DNA of 64,000 nt from Bacteroidota bacterium (GTDB lineage: Bacteria; Bacteroidota; Bacteroidia; Chitinophagales; Chitinophagaceae), in the NCBI GenBank assembly GCA_018266775.1, contig JAFDZS010000013.1, positions 45,902 to 109,901 of the forward strand, written 5' to 3'. Shown here one piece after another: positions 25,245-34,548 of this stretch. The first letter of the stretch is position 1, and each line of letters opens with the position of its first letter. The notes below the pieces were generated by a model. It worked only from the letters and a program-made list of their open reading frames with translations. It did not search any database and had not been told where the DNA came from. Position numbers and translations under genes: made by a program.

Positions 25245-25403
25245 GATATTATTTTTTGTGATGAATTTGCCTGAACGGCGATCGTGAAGTGCAGTGGTTA
25301 TCGGCCTTTGGTCACTTTACCATCCTGTGCGGACAAAATTGAAACCACAAATTTATCCATAAATGGTATACCGCTTTTAAAAAGTTTTCATCAATTTTAG
25401 TAC

Positions 25404-26672
25404 ATGAAAAAATCAACCATATTTGTTTGCTGCCTGCTGATTTGCTGCGCTTCCGCCTGTGCACAAAAAAGCACCAGTAAAATGATAACATCAACTGTTA
25501 CCACCAATGCCATTATTCCTGGCGCTGAGCGTATTAACGTGTACCTGCCTTTTCTGAAAGGCAAAGCTGTAGCGGTTTTTGCCAATCCCACCAGCACGGT
25601 GGGTAAAACACATTTGGTGGATACACTGCTGCACCTCGGTGTTAAGATTGTAAAGATATTCGGGCCAGAACATGGCTTTCGTGGCGATGCCGATGCGGGT
25701 GAAGAAGTGAATGATGCCAAAGACCATAAAACAGGCATTCCCGTGGTTAGTTTATACGGGGCACACCACAAACCTTCTGCAGCGGATTTGAAAGATGTGG
25801 ACGTGTTGGTTTTTGACCTGCAGGATGTGGGCTGCCGCTTTTATACCTATATCAACTCCATGCAGGATTTTTTAGAAGCTGCACTGGAAAACCATAAACC
25901 ATTATTATTGCTGGACAGGCCCAATCCCAATGGGTTCTATGTAGATGGGCCCATCCTTGATTTGAAATTTAAAAGCGGTGTGGGCCGCCAGCCCATTCCA
26001 GTGGTTTATGGTATGACAATGGGAGAATATGCCATGATGTTGCTGGGAGAAAAATGGGTATCGAAAGAAGCATCAGACATTAATGCTTATAATATCACCA
26101 CGCAACCCACAACAGATACGCCGTTTCATTTTTTAGTGATCAAATGCCAGAATTATACACATAAAAGCAAGTATGTACTGCCGGTGATGCCATCGCCCAA
26201 TTTAAAAACCATGCAGAGCATTTACCTTTATCCCAGCACCTGCTTTTTTGAAGGTACAGTATTAAGCGAAGGCCGCGGCACCGATCAGCCCTTTCAAATT
26301 TTTGGCCATCCTTCCTTGCCAAAAAATTTATTTGCCTTTACCCCCCAACCCAATGCAGGCGCCAAAAGCAGCAAATGCTTTTACCAGCAATGTTATGGAT
26401 GGAAGATTGACGGCACCAATGAACAAATACTGAAAATTGTGGACAATAAAATTCAACTGCGCTTTTTAATAGACGCCTATACACTTTTTCCCGGTAAGGA
26501 TAGTTTCTTTTTAAAAACCAATTACATTAACAAACTGGCGGGCAATGATCAATTGCAGCAGCAAATTAAAGATGGAAAAACAGCAGCGCAGATCAGGGAA
26601 AGCTGGCAACCGGGGCTCACAGCTTTTAAAGCCATAAGAAAAAAGTATTTACTGTATACCGATTTCGAGTAA
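25404..26672 (+). CDS. namZ: Exo-beta-N-acetylmuramidase NamZ-like (DUF1343)
   Basis: A 422-residue exported protein of the DUF1343 family, the group containing B. subtilis NamZ, which removes terminal MurNAc from peptidoglycan fragments. Conserved segments are IFGPEHGFRGDADAGE with Glu89 and His90, FDLQDVGCRFYTYI, LLDRPNPNG and VVYGMTMGEYA. The N-terminus is a signal peptide; the ASAC at residues 16-19 could be a weak lipobox. A role in cell-wall recycling in the periplasm is likely. The 159-base gap upstream shows no gene. Confidence 0.88.
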   Translation: MKKSTIFVCCLLICCASACAQKSTSKMITSTVTTNAIIPGAERINVYLPFLKGKAVAVFANPTSTVGKTHLVDTLLHLGVKIVKIFGPEHGFRGDADAGEEVNDAKDHKTGIPVVSLYGAHHKPSAADLKDVDVLVFDLQDVGCRFYTYINSMQDFLEAALENHKPLLLLDRPNPNGFYVDGPILDLKFKSGVGRQPIPVVYGMTMGEYAMMLLGEKWVSKEASDINAYNITTQPTTDTPFHFLVIKCQNYTHKSKYVLPVMPSPNLKTMQSIYLYPSTCFFEGTVLSEGRGTDQPFQIFGHPSLPKNLFAFTPQPNAGAKSSKCFYQQCYGWKIDGTNEQILKIVDNKIQLRFLIDAYTLFPGKDSFFLKTNYINKLAGNDQLQQQIKDGKTAAQIRESWQPGLTAFKAIRKKYLLYTDFE

Positions 26673-26715
26673 GCTGCCCATTAGCAACATTGCATCATAA
26701 TCCTTAATTTTAAAC

Positions 26716-29616
26716 ATGCCTAAACCTGCATGTTTTTTTATTGCTTTTTTATTTTCCGTTTTGCTGCATGCGCAACAATTGCCACTGGAAACTTATACTC
26801 CGGCCAATGGTTTAGCAGATGCCCGTGTGGGTAAAATTTTCCAGGACAGCAAAGGCCGAATGTATTTTCTTACCCGCGAAGGCTTCAGCATTTTTGATGG
26901 TCAGCACTTTGATAATTATGGCGCTGATGAAAATCAAAAATCTGACATCTTTAACGACATTACAGAATATCAAGATGGCAGCGTTAAGCTCTTCAGTTTT
27001 GGCGGTGTTTTATATACCATAAAAAACAATTCCGTTTTTATAGACAGCACTCAAAAAAAACTATTTAGTGAAACCAATAAAGTTTTTGACATTGGCAACG
27101 ATGAAAAACTGATACTGACGAATTATTTTTTACTGCACGAAAAAGATAACCGCATAGAAAAATTGCCGGTACATAAAGCCAGGGCGGAATATTTTAATAT
27201 TGAAAATGCCATTGTTTATAAGCAATACCTGATCTTCTCCATTTTCGTCAATGCCAAATTACCCACCACTTATGTGTATAACTATGTTACCCATACGCTT
27301 ACTGATTCGCTGGAGAATTCCAGTATGTACCTAACTGCTGCAGATAAGAAAGGAAATTTGTTTGTATATGCCAATAGCTGGAAACAGTTTAATGCTGCAG
27401 CACTGGATTCAGGGCGGTTGAAAATGGAACCTGCTTATTTCGCTTTGTGGATACCAAAAAATTTTACGGTATTTAATATACAATTTGATTCCGGCAACGA
27501 CTTATGGATCACCAATCCTGAAAAAGGGTATTGCAGAATTAATCTGGCAACAAAAGCTGTTCAATATTACCCCACAACACAAGGTGTTTTGAATAACACC
27601 ATTTTTATGTTTGAAGATGCGGAAAAAAATTTCTGGTTTGCAGCTTCAGGCCGCGGCATACAAAAACTTCAGCATTCTCCATTAAGCAGGATCAGTAATA
27701 TTGATAATACAGAACTGAGTTTTGTATTGGGAATTACCGGCACTGAAAACAAGGAATGTTTCATCAACACTTCTGCAGGGCCTTTCCTCAACAACAAAAC
27801 GCTTGGCCATACAATGATTGGTGACCGCAATACTTTTTACTGGCAACATCAAACCTGGAAGTATACCGATTATAAAACCATTACAGGCAGTAATGGTACT
27901 GTTATTCATCTTGACAAAATCATTCCTCAATATGACCTGTTAGATTTTCAGCCTTCATATACTTATCCTGACAGTAAAGGCAGAATGGTTATTGCGGGTA
28001 AAACACTGCTTATACTGAATAAAGATTTCACCATTAATTATTACAAACTGCCTTACTTCTGCGATAATGTTGTTATTGACAGCAATGATGTGTACTGGTG
28101 CTTTTTAAGAAGCAGTTTTATTACCAGGCTGGAACTGCGCAACAACAATTTCACTGTTACTTACTATAAACATTTTCCTGGTTTAAACCCGCGTTATGCC
28201 ATTAAATGGAACAACCGCACTTTTATTGTTGCCACCAGGCTGGATGGTTTAAAACTGATGCAATGGAAAAACGATGATTTCATTTTTACCGGCACAATTG
28301 ACAAAGCAAAAGGGCTTTCCAACAATTTTGTAAATGTACTGTTGAAAAAAGAAAACAACACACTACTGGCCGGAACTGCTACGGGCTTAGACCAACTGAT
28401 GCTGAATACAAGGGATACTGTTATTGAAAACCTCTCCAGCCGTAACACTATTTTCTCTTCTTTTATTAAATTGGTGATGGGAATGGACAGTACAGTGTAT
28501 TGTCAAACTTTAGACGGGCAGTTATTTCTTTTAGACACGCCAGATTCATTACCGGTTCATTTTTCGCCTTCTGTTGCCATAAAAAAAATTATGGTCAACA
28601 ATGAAGTTATTGATGCCGCAATTCAGCATGATTTCAGTTATACCAGCAACAACTTTATTTTCAGTGCCACTGCTCCGTCTTTTCTTGATAACAGAAATAC
28701 GCGGTTTCATTTTTCCCTAACGGGCAATAGTGAACATTGGGAACAAAATACTGCTGCTGCCGACTTTGCCATCAACCATCTTTTGCCGGGCAAATATCAG
28801 CTTGTGATCACGATAAAATTCTCCGGTAAAGTTTATCCCGACCAGCAACTGGAATATGATTTTGTGATCAGGCCGCCGTTCTGGAAACAATGGTGGTTTA
28901 TTACGCTATGCATCATCCTTTCTGTTGCAGGAATTTTCATAATCATCCGGGCATACTTCCAGCGCCAGCTGAATAAACAAAAAATAGTGCTGGAGAAAGA
29001 ACTGGCTATTGAACAGGAACGTACAAGAATGTCACGTGAGCTGCACGACGGGCTGGGCAGTATGCTCAGTGGTATTAAACATTCATTTGCTGCCATCAAA
29101 AATGAGCTGCACCTGGATGATCAGCTTAACAATAAATTTCATCACACCATTGACAAACTAAATGAATCCATTAAAGAGCTGCGGAATATTTCGCACAGCA
29201 TGGCATCGGAAAGTTTATTGAAATACGGGCTTGAAAATTCATTAAACGATTTTTGCCGTAACATGAGCGAGCCGGGTAATGTTCATGTAGCTTTTACTGC
29301 TTTACATATTGAACAACTGCATTTGACGGAAGAACAAACCTATCATATCTTTCGTATTGTGCAGGAATTGATTCAGAATGTAATCAGACATGCACACGCC
29401 ACTGAAGCCATCGTTCAGCTGAGTTATAATGAACAACGCCTGTATGTTGCCGTTGAAGATAATGGCAATGGATTTGATATGGAAACGGTTAAGAAAAAAA
29501 ATGGAATGGGTTTGAAAAATATTGAAACCCGTGTAAAAATATTAAAGGGAAAATTAGATTTTCAAACTGCACCGGGCAACGGCACTTCTGTATTGGTGGA
29601 GATACCTTGTACATAA
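26716..29616 (+). CDS. Periplasmic beta-propeller sensor histidine kinase (HisKA_3)
   Basis: A 966-residue kinase. After a signal peptide come about 600 residues with reg_prop-type propeller repeats (DSKGRMYFLTREGFSIFDG, FEDAEKNFWFAASGRGI, LLAGTATGLDQL), then a Y_Y_Y-like domain. A single membrane helix at about 720-745 (WWFITLCIILSVAGIFIII) leads to the kinase: ERTRMSRELHDGLGSMLSGI with His777, and an HATPase domain with VEDNGNGFD and a GMGLKNIETRV lid. No regulator is fused, unlike many Bacteroidota hybrid kinases. A TAATTTTA box ends three bases before its ATG. It probably signals to the convergent NarL-type regulator. Confidence 0.88.
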   Translation: MPKPACFFIAFLFSVLLHAQQLPLETYTPANGLADARVGKIFQDSKGRMYFLTREGFSIFDGQHFDNYGADENQKSDIFNDITEYQDGSVKLFSFGGVLYTIKNNSVFIDSTQKKLFSETNKVFDIGNDEKLILTNYFLLHEKDNRIEKLPVHKARAEYFNIENAIVYKQYLIFSIFVNAKLPTTYVYNYVTHTLTDSLENSSMYLTAADKKGNLFVYANSWKQFNAAALDSGRLKMEPAYFALWIPKNFTVFNIQFDSGNDLWITNPEKGYCRINLATKAVQYYPTTQGVLNNTIFMFEDAEKNFWFAASGRGIQKLQHSPLSRISNIDNTELSFVLGITGTENKECFINTSAGPFLNNKTLGHTMIGDRNTFYWQHQTWKYTDYKTITGSNGTVIHLDKIIPQYDLLDFQPSYTYPDSKGRMVIAGKTLLILNKDFTINYYKLPYFCDNVVIDSNDVYWCFLRSSFITRLELRNNNFTVTYYKHFPGLNPRYAIKWNNRTFIVATRLDGLKLMQWKNDDFIFTGTIDKAKGLSNNFVNVLLKKENNTLLAGTATGLDQLMLNTRDTVIENLSSRNTIFSSFIKLVMGMDSTVYCQTLDGQLFLLDTPDSLPVHFSPSVAIKKIMVNNEVIDAAIQHDFSYTSNNFIFSATAPSFLDNRNTRFHFSLTGNSEHWEQNTAAADFAINHLLPGKYQLVITIKFSGKVYPDQQLEYDFVIRPPFWKQWWFITLCIILSVAGIFIIIRAYFQRQLNKQKIVLEKELAIEQERTRMSRELHDGLGSMLSGIKHSFAAIKNELHLDDQLNNKFHHTIDKLNESIKELRNISHSMASESLLKYGLENSLNDFCRNMSEPGNVHVAFTALHIEQLHLTEEQTYHIFRIVQELIQNVIRHAHATEAIVQLSYNEQRLYVAVEDNGNGFDMETVKKKNGMGLKNIETRVKILKGKLDFQTAPGNGTSVLVEIPCT

Positions 29617-29627
29617 TGTATACAAAA

Positions 29628-29703
29628 CGCAGATGATACTGATTGTATTTATTTGCACAGCTAAGTTCAGTGTTCATCAGCTAAATCCGTGTTACCAGCG
29701 TTC
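29628..29703. repeat. Word-repeat tract between convergent kinase and regulator genes
   Basis: A patch of repeated words such as CAGCTAAG, TTCATCAGCTAAATCCGTG and CCAGCG, resembling the tracts before gcdH and pntB in style. It lies at the 3' ends of two convergent genes. No clear terminator stem is visible. Confidence 0.4.
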
Positions 29704-29708
29704 CATTG

Positions 29709-30326
29709 TTATATCAAGTGCATCTGCACCGCCAGTTTGATCAATGCGGCAATATTGCGGGCTTCAAATTTTGCCAGCAGGTTTTTGCGGTGTGTATCCA
29801 CTGTGGTTACACTGATGAATAATTTTTCAGCAATTTCGTTATTGGTCATGCCATCGGCAATCAGCTCCAGCACTTCTTTTTCCCTTCGTGTAAGCACCGG
29901 CACTTCTCCATTATTATTTTTACGCAGTGACTGTGCAGCTTCATCACTTAAAAATGTTTTACCTTTTGCAACAGTTTCAATGGCTTCCATCAGTTCATCC
30001 TGTGTAGCGTTTTTTAGCACATAACCGGAAGCTCCATGCTCCATCATTTTTTGTATAAAACTTTGCTGGTTAAATGTACTCAGCCCAATGATATACACAC
30101 CGGGGTAATGCTCCCGTACTTCTTTGCATAAATCAATGCCGTTTTTGTCGGGAAGATTGATATCCATCAATATCACATCGGGCTGTTGCTGTTTTAAGAA
30201 AGCAATGCAGGATGCTGCGCTGGAAGCATGCCCCACCCAATCAATACCACGCTCATGCTGTAAAAGAGAACGGATGCCCTCAATTACCATGTAATGATCA
30301 TCTACTATAAAAACTTTAACTGCCAT
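29709..30326 (-). CDS. NarL/LuxR-type response regulator
   Basis: A 205-residue regulator. The receiver domain has FIVDDHYMV, phospho-acceptor Asp55 in ILMDINLPD, and the switch lysine in GYVLKNA. The DNA-binding LuxR helix-turn-helix reads LTRREKEVLELIADGMTNNEIAEKLFISVTTVDTHRKNLLAKF. Its start overlaps the stop of the TPR kinase gene by one base (TAATG), so the two are translationally coupled and surely partners. The propeller kinase at 26716 may also feed it. Likely targets are the divergent secreted-protein genes. Confidence 0.93.
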   Translation of the reverse strand: MAVKVFIVDDHYMVIEGIRSLLQHERGIDWVGHASSAASCIAFLKQQQPDVILMDINLPDKNGIDLCKEVREHYPGVYIIGLSTFNQQSFIQKMMEHGASGYVLKNATQDELMEAIETVAKGKTFLSDEAAQSLRKNNNGEVPVLTRREKEVLELIADGMTNNEIAEKLFISVTTVDTHRKNLLAKFEARNIAALIKLAVQMHLI

Positions 30327-32284
30327 TATGCGTTTAATTCAATGTGAACGGAAGTGCCTTTACCGGGTGCCGATTGTACATCCAGCGTGCCTTTCAAAAA
30401 ATCTATGCGGCTTTGGATATTCGTCCAGCCAATCCCTTTTGCACTTTGTAAAATTACAGGATCAAATCCTTTTCCATCATCTTCCACCGTTACTGATATT
30501 TGTCCGTTGGTTTTTGAAACCTGCACTATGGCAGATTTTGCTGCAGCATGTTTCATGGTATTATTGATCAGCTCCTGCACAATCCGGTAAATGGTAATGG
30601 CGGCAGTTTGGTCAATTGCAGTATTACTAACACCTATAGACTGGTAAGTAACTTTTAATGCCCCGCTTTGATTGATGTCGTTGCAAAAATCTTTCAATGC
30701 AGTATCCAAACCAAATTTCACCAATGCTTCGGGCATCATATTATGTGCCACACGGCGCATTTCTTTGATAGAACTGTCCAGCATATCCATACTGCGTTCA
30801 AATGCCTGCGCTGTTTCAGGTGTTAAAATTAAATTGCCTTTCATACTGTTCATGGAATATTTAATACCGCTGAGCATGCCGCCCAGGCTATCGTGCAGGT
30901 CTTTGGCCAGCCGGGTACGTTCCTGCTCTTCTCCTTTCAATACTGCTTCAGTAGCGGTAAGTTTTTTTTCTGTTTCCAGTTCATTGATGCGTTGCTGTTG
31001 TAATTTTTGTTTTTGCCTGAAGTTTCTGAATAACAGTAAACCCATCAGCAGCATCAAAATGGCTGTACCAATGAGCACCCCATTAAAAATATTCTTCCGT
31101 TCTATAGTCAGTTGCTGTACTTTCTTCGCACTTTCCAGTTCATCAATTTTATTTTGTTTGATGCGTGTTTCCAGTTTGGTTTCCATCTCCTGCGTTTTAT
31201 GGGCAATGGATTCATTCAGTAAACTGTCTGCAAGTAATCTTGATCTGCGTGCAAACTGCTCGCCCAGCCGCATATCCTGCTGCGCATAAGCAAGGTTGGA
31301 GAAAAAAGTGTACAGCTTGGCTTCATCATCCCGGTAATGGTTTTGTTGTGTAAGCGCAAGGGACGAATCGCCATATTGTTTTGCACGGGTATAATCTTTA
31401 ATGGAAAAATAGTAAAAGGCAAGGCCTTTATACGACAGCATTTTATCTATATCGCTATTCATTTGTTTGGCGTAGTGTAACGATTGTATAAAACAATCTT
31501 TCATTGCTGCATATTCCCCGCGCTGCAGGTAATTATCGCCAATATTCAGTAAAGCAGTCATTACCACGCGGTCATTGCCAATGCGTTTTCCAATCTGCAT
31601 GGATTCTTTAAATTGCTGCAAGGCTTCACTATCGAAAGATGCAGCAGAAAGATTCACACCCAGGTTCATCAGCGCCTGGCTCAGTAATATTGAATCGCCG
31701 TTTTTTCGTGCATAAGCTATGGCCTTCTTCCCGCATTCAATTCCTTTTGCATTTTGATGCATATTAAAATATAACACCTGCAATATTTCATTCGCTTCAG
31801 CTTCTATCGCTTCGTTTCCTTCTTTTTTAAATATAGCCTGCGCCTCTGTATAAAAAGCTACTGCACGTTCGTAGTCGTTTTTGAAATTATAAGAAGTTCC
31901 TGTATTGAATAATGTTTTAGCGATATACCCTGAGTCGTTGATTTTTCTTGACAGCGCAACGGATTCCAGGTTCAGTTGCAGCGATGAATCATAAGCACCC
32001 TCTCCATTCAGTACATACGTATAATTGGCTATGAATTTAATCACCCCCAAAGTGTAATTAATCTTCCTGCTCAATGCTCCTGCAGACTGGTAATAAAATT
32101 TGGCCAATGCAGGGTTTTGATCTTCAAACTGCTGGCCGATATTGATCAGCAGCAACACTTTGGTACTGTCGTCTTTTGCGGCTGGTAATAACTGCATCAA
32201 ACTATCCCTGTTCATGCGTACCTGTGCATTGCCACGGCTGCAATACAGCAAAATACACAGTGCGAAAAGAATTCTTTGATACAT
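30326..32284 (-). CDS. TPR-domain sensor histidine kinase (HisKA_3)
   Basis: A 652-residue kinase. A signal peptide is followed by about eight tetratricopeptide repeats (for example YIAKTLFNTGTSYNFKNDYE and MTALLNIGDNYLQRGEY), a coiled coil, and one membrane helix near residue 400 (IFNGVLIGTAILMLLMGLLL). The kinase core is ERTRLAKDLHDSLGGMLSGI with His464, then an HATPase domain with VEDDGKGFD and GIGWTNIQSRI. The TPR region is predicted periplasmic and should detect a protein or peptide. It is coupled to the response regulator and divergent from the secreted-protein cluster. Confidence 0.92.
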   Translation of the reverse strand: MYQRILFALCILLYCSRGNAQVRMNRDSLMQLLPAAKDDSTKVLLLINIGQQFEDQNPALAKFYYQSAGALSRKINYTLGVIKFIANYTYVLNGEGAYDSSLQLNLESVALSRKINDSGYIAKTLFNTGTSYNFKNDYERAVAFYTEAQAIFKKEGNEAIEAEANEILQVLYFNMHQNAKGIECGKKAIAYARKNGDSILLSQALMNLGVNLSAASFDSEALQQFKESMQIGKRIGNDRVVMTALLNIGDNYLQRGEYAAMKDCFIQSLHYAKQMNSDIDKMLSYKGLAFYYFSIKDYTRAKQYGDSSLALTQQNHYRDDEAKLYTFFSNLAYAQQDMRLGEQFARRSRLLADSLLNESIAHKTQEMETKLETRIKQNKIDELESAKKVQQLTIERKNIFNGVLIGTAILMLLMGLLLFRNFRQKQKLQQQRINELETEKKLTATEAVLKGEEQERTRLAKDLHDSLGGMLSGIKYSMNSMKGNLILTPETAQAFERSMDMLDSSIKEMRRVAHNMMPEALVKFGLDTALKDFCNDINQSGALKVTYQSIGVSNTAIDQTAAITIYRIVQELINNTMKHAAAKSAIVQVSKTNGQISVTVEDDGKGFDPVILQSAKGIGWTNIQSRIDFLKGTLDVQSAPGKGTSVHIELNA

Positions 32285-32362
32285 AAGTGAGTGTACAAAT
32301 TAATTGCCTATTCCAAAAAAGCAGGCTCCCCTTTTTCCATGATTTTTTACCCGCTGGCCGAA

Positions 32363-32382
32363 TATCCCTTTTTTAAGGGATA
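32363..32382. promoter_or_regulatory. TTTT-centred palindrome, site A (perfect)
   Basis: Arms TATCCCTT (32363-32370) and AAGGGATA (32375-32382) pair perfectly around TTTT. It lies in the gap between the divergent kinase/regulator operon and the first secreted-protein gene. A TATGATTG -7-like box at 32396 follows. Three related sites precede the next three genes. Probable operator; a role as an RNA hairpin is also possible. Confidence 0.6.
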
Positions 32383-32429
32383 GCAATTGAAGGTTTATGA
32401 TTGCAATTTTCCGCCTCAATAAAAACGAT

Positions 32430-34499
32430 ATGAAAAAATATTTCATTCTTGCAACAGTATTATTGATATCATTTCAATTATATGCACAACAGGGAAAGAA
32501 AACAGAGAAAGAAAAACCGCCTACGCAAAAAGAAATGGAAGACATGATGAAACAGGCGCAGGGTATGATAGACCAGATGAGCCCTGAAGATAAAAAAATG
32601 ATGGACAGCATGGGTATTAAAATGCCTTCGTTTAATAATGTGCCTCAGGTGGGTGATAAAAAATTAGCAGAGGCTTATGAAAATGAAAACCGCATAGTAC
32701 CCAAAAAAGATGCGGCAAGAATTGGTTCTATCCCATCTGCACCACTCAATACAGCCACAATGAATGCATATATCGCTGCATTGCAAAATAAAGTGGCAGC
32801 GGTGCTTGAACCTGCATCAAAAAAATTAGGAGATGATCTGTATGCAGCCTGTAAAACTAAATACGGCACTAAAAGTATTGGTAACATTGCCGCCGGTTTA
32901 TGGATGGCCGGCAGAAATGAACCCGCTATTTACCTGATGGGAAAAGCCTGCGCCGATGATCCTTCCGGCACCGACAACCTGAATAATTATGCGGCTATGC
33001 TGAGTATGAATAACGGCGAGCAACTGGCTATACCGCTTTTGGATTTTCTCAACAGCCGCTACCCGAAAAACTCCACCATACTCAATAACCTGGGACAAGC
33101 CTGGTTTGGTTTGGGCGAATTGGATAAAGCAGATAAATATTTCGACAGCACATTAAAATTATTTCCCGGCCATCCGCAGGCGGCGGTAAGTAAAGCCGCT
33201 ATTGAAGAAAGCAAAGGCAGTAAAGACCAGGCAGCAGAGCTGATCAGGCAGGCTATCAGGAACGGATACACGGATGAAAAAGCTGCCCGTTTAAGAAAAC
33301 TCGGTGGTAAACTTAAAGGTAGTGAACTGCGGCTGCCGCCTAAAGTGCGTGGTGATTATCTTGGCCTTGACCGGTTTGAGCATCCTGATTTTCCAAAATC
33401 TGTTGATGAGTCCATTACACTGGAGCCTGTATGGAAAGCTTTCAGGGAAAATGCAGAAGCAGAAGTGCAGAAATTAAAAAAGCAACTGGAAGCGGCAAAA
33501 AAAATTGCAGAGCAGGCACAGACGGCAAGAATCAATAAAGACCTCGGCACAGTAAAAAACAGTTTGGCAATGGGCCGCATGCAGGGCGCAATCAATCCCG
33601 TGCCGTTATACATTATTCCTGCGCAGGAAAAACTGACAGAATTAGCAGATCCAAAAACCGGTTTACAAAAACGTATTAATGAACTACAGCAGCAATTTGT
33701 TGCCTTTGCGCAGGGCGATGGCTTAAAGTTGAAGACAGCATACAGAAAAACAATTGAAAAGCTGGATAAGATTGAAGATGATCAAACAGGTGAAGGCCTG
33801 GCCAACAAAAGTTATTGCCCGGAAAAAAAAGCAGCTTCTGACCAATTCTTAAGCAGTTATAATGGTGCACTGCAAAAAATGGTGGATGAAAACCTGGCCT
33901 TATACAAACAACAGTATAATGAAATGGCTTACCTGTATGAGTATGCGCAGTGGGAGGAAGATTATGCCGTAACATTACTAACACTTAAAGCCAATTGGCT
34001 GGGTGCCATCAGTGAATGCGGCCCTTTCCCCTTTGAATCCATTACCATTTACAGATGTGCCCAACCCAAGCGTGGAAAAGATGGCAAATTATCTGAGTTT
34101 GATGATGTAGCGTGCCAATACCACAGCACACTTTCCTTGGGCCCCATGACCATACAAAGCGATTGCAGCAGGGAAACCACCACCCTGGATGCCGGTTTTA
34201 TTAAAATGGGTTTAAAGCAGGATATGGATCAAAAAACTTTTGAAGACCAGTTTATGAGCTGCACGGTGGAAGTAAAAGCCAGTGCGGGCGCACATGCCAA
34301 TGTGGGGCCTGTACAGGTGGGTATTGGTGCAGAAGCTGGTGTAGGCGTTGAAATTGACCGCAGTGGTGTAAAGGATGTTTATATTATTGGTGCCGTTGAT
34401 GCAGGTGCAGCAGGTGTAAAAGCCGGTGTTGAAGGCCAGATCAGTTTGATCAGCGGTGCCAGTTCGATGAGTGGCACAGGCATCTTCAGTAAAAAATAA
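32430..34499 (+). CDS. Exported TPR-containing protein of unknown function
   Basis: Start at the second ATG (MKKYFILATVLL), giving 689 residues with a signal peptide ending LYAQ. Next is a charged, methionine-rich segment (KEMEDMMKQAQGMIDQM). A TPR-like helical region lies around residues 190-280 (TILNNLGQAWFGLGELDKADKYF). A coiled coil (ENAEAEVQKLKKQLEAAKK) and a C-terminal alanine/glycine-rich beta segment (VGIGAEAGVGVEIDRSGVKD) follow. I recognise no named family. It is the first of four exported proteins divergent from the TPR kinase, each with an upstream palindrome. Confidence 0.75.
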   Translation: MKKYFILATVLLISFQLYAQQGKKTEKEKPPTQKEMEDMMKQAQGMIDQMSPEDKKMMDSMGIKMPSFNNVPQVGDKKLAEAYENENRIVPKKDAARIGSIPSAPLNTATMNAYIAALQNKVAAVLEPASKKLGDDLYAACKTKYGTKSIGNIAAGLWMAGRNEPAIYLMGKACADDPSGTDNLNNYAAMLSMNNGEQLAIPLLDFLNSRYPKNSTILNNLGQAWFGLGELDKADKYFDSTLKLFPGHPQAAVSKAAIEESKGSKDQAAELIRQAIRNGYTDEKAARLRKLGGKLKGSELRLPPKVRGDYLGLDRFEHPDFPKSVDESITLEPVWKAFRENAEAEVQKLKKQLEAAKKIAEQAQTARINKDLGTVKNSLAMGRMQGAINPVPLYIIPAQEKLTELADPKTGLQKRINELQQQFVAFAQGDGLKLKTAYRKTIEKLDKIEDDQTGEGLANKSYCPEKKAASDQFLSSYNGALQKMVDENLALYKQQYNEMAYLYEYAQWEEDYAVTLLTLKANWLGAISECGPFPFESITIYRCAQPKRGKDGKLSEFDDVACQYHSTLSLGPMTIQSDCSRETTTLDAGFIKMGLKQDMDQKTFEDQFMSCTVEVKASAGAHANVGPVQVGIGAEAGVGVEIDRSGVKDVYIIGAVDAGAAGVKAGVEGQISLISGASSMSGTGIFSKK

Positions 34500-34501
34500 A
34501 A

Positions 34502-34521
34502 TATCCCTTTTTTAAAAGATG
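34502..34521. promoter_or_regulatory. TTTT-centred palindrome, site B
   Basis: TATCCCTT, TTTT, AAAAGATG: left half identical to site A, right half degenerate. It starts right after the stop codon of the preceding gene and lies 27 bases before the next ATG. Confidence 0.5.
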
Positions 34522-34548
34522 GCAACTGGTTTCTATAAAAAAATACAC

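Noticed and set aside
32363..32382. A simple terminator of the kinase or a preceding gene
   Set aside because: It lies between divergent genes, where no transcript ends, and related copies occur before successive genes.
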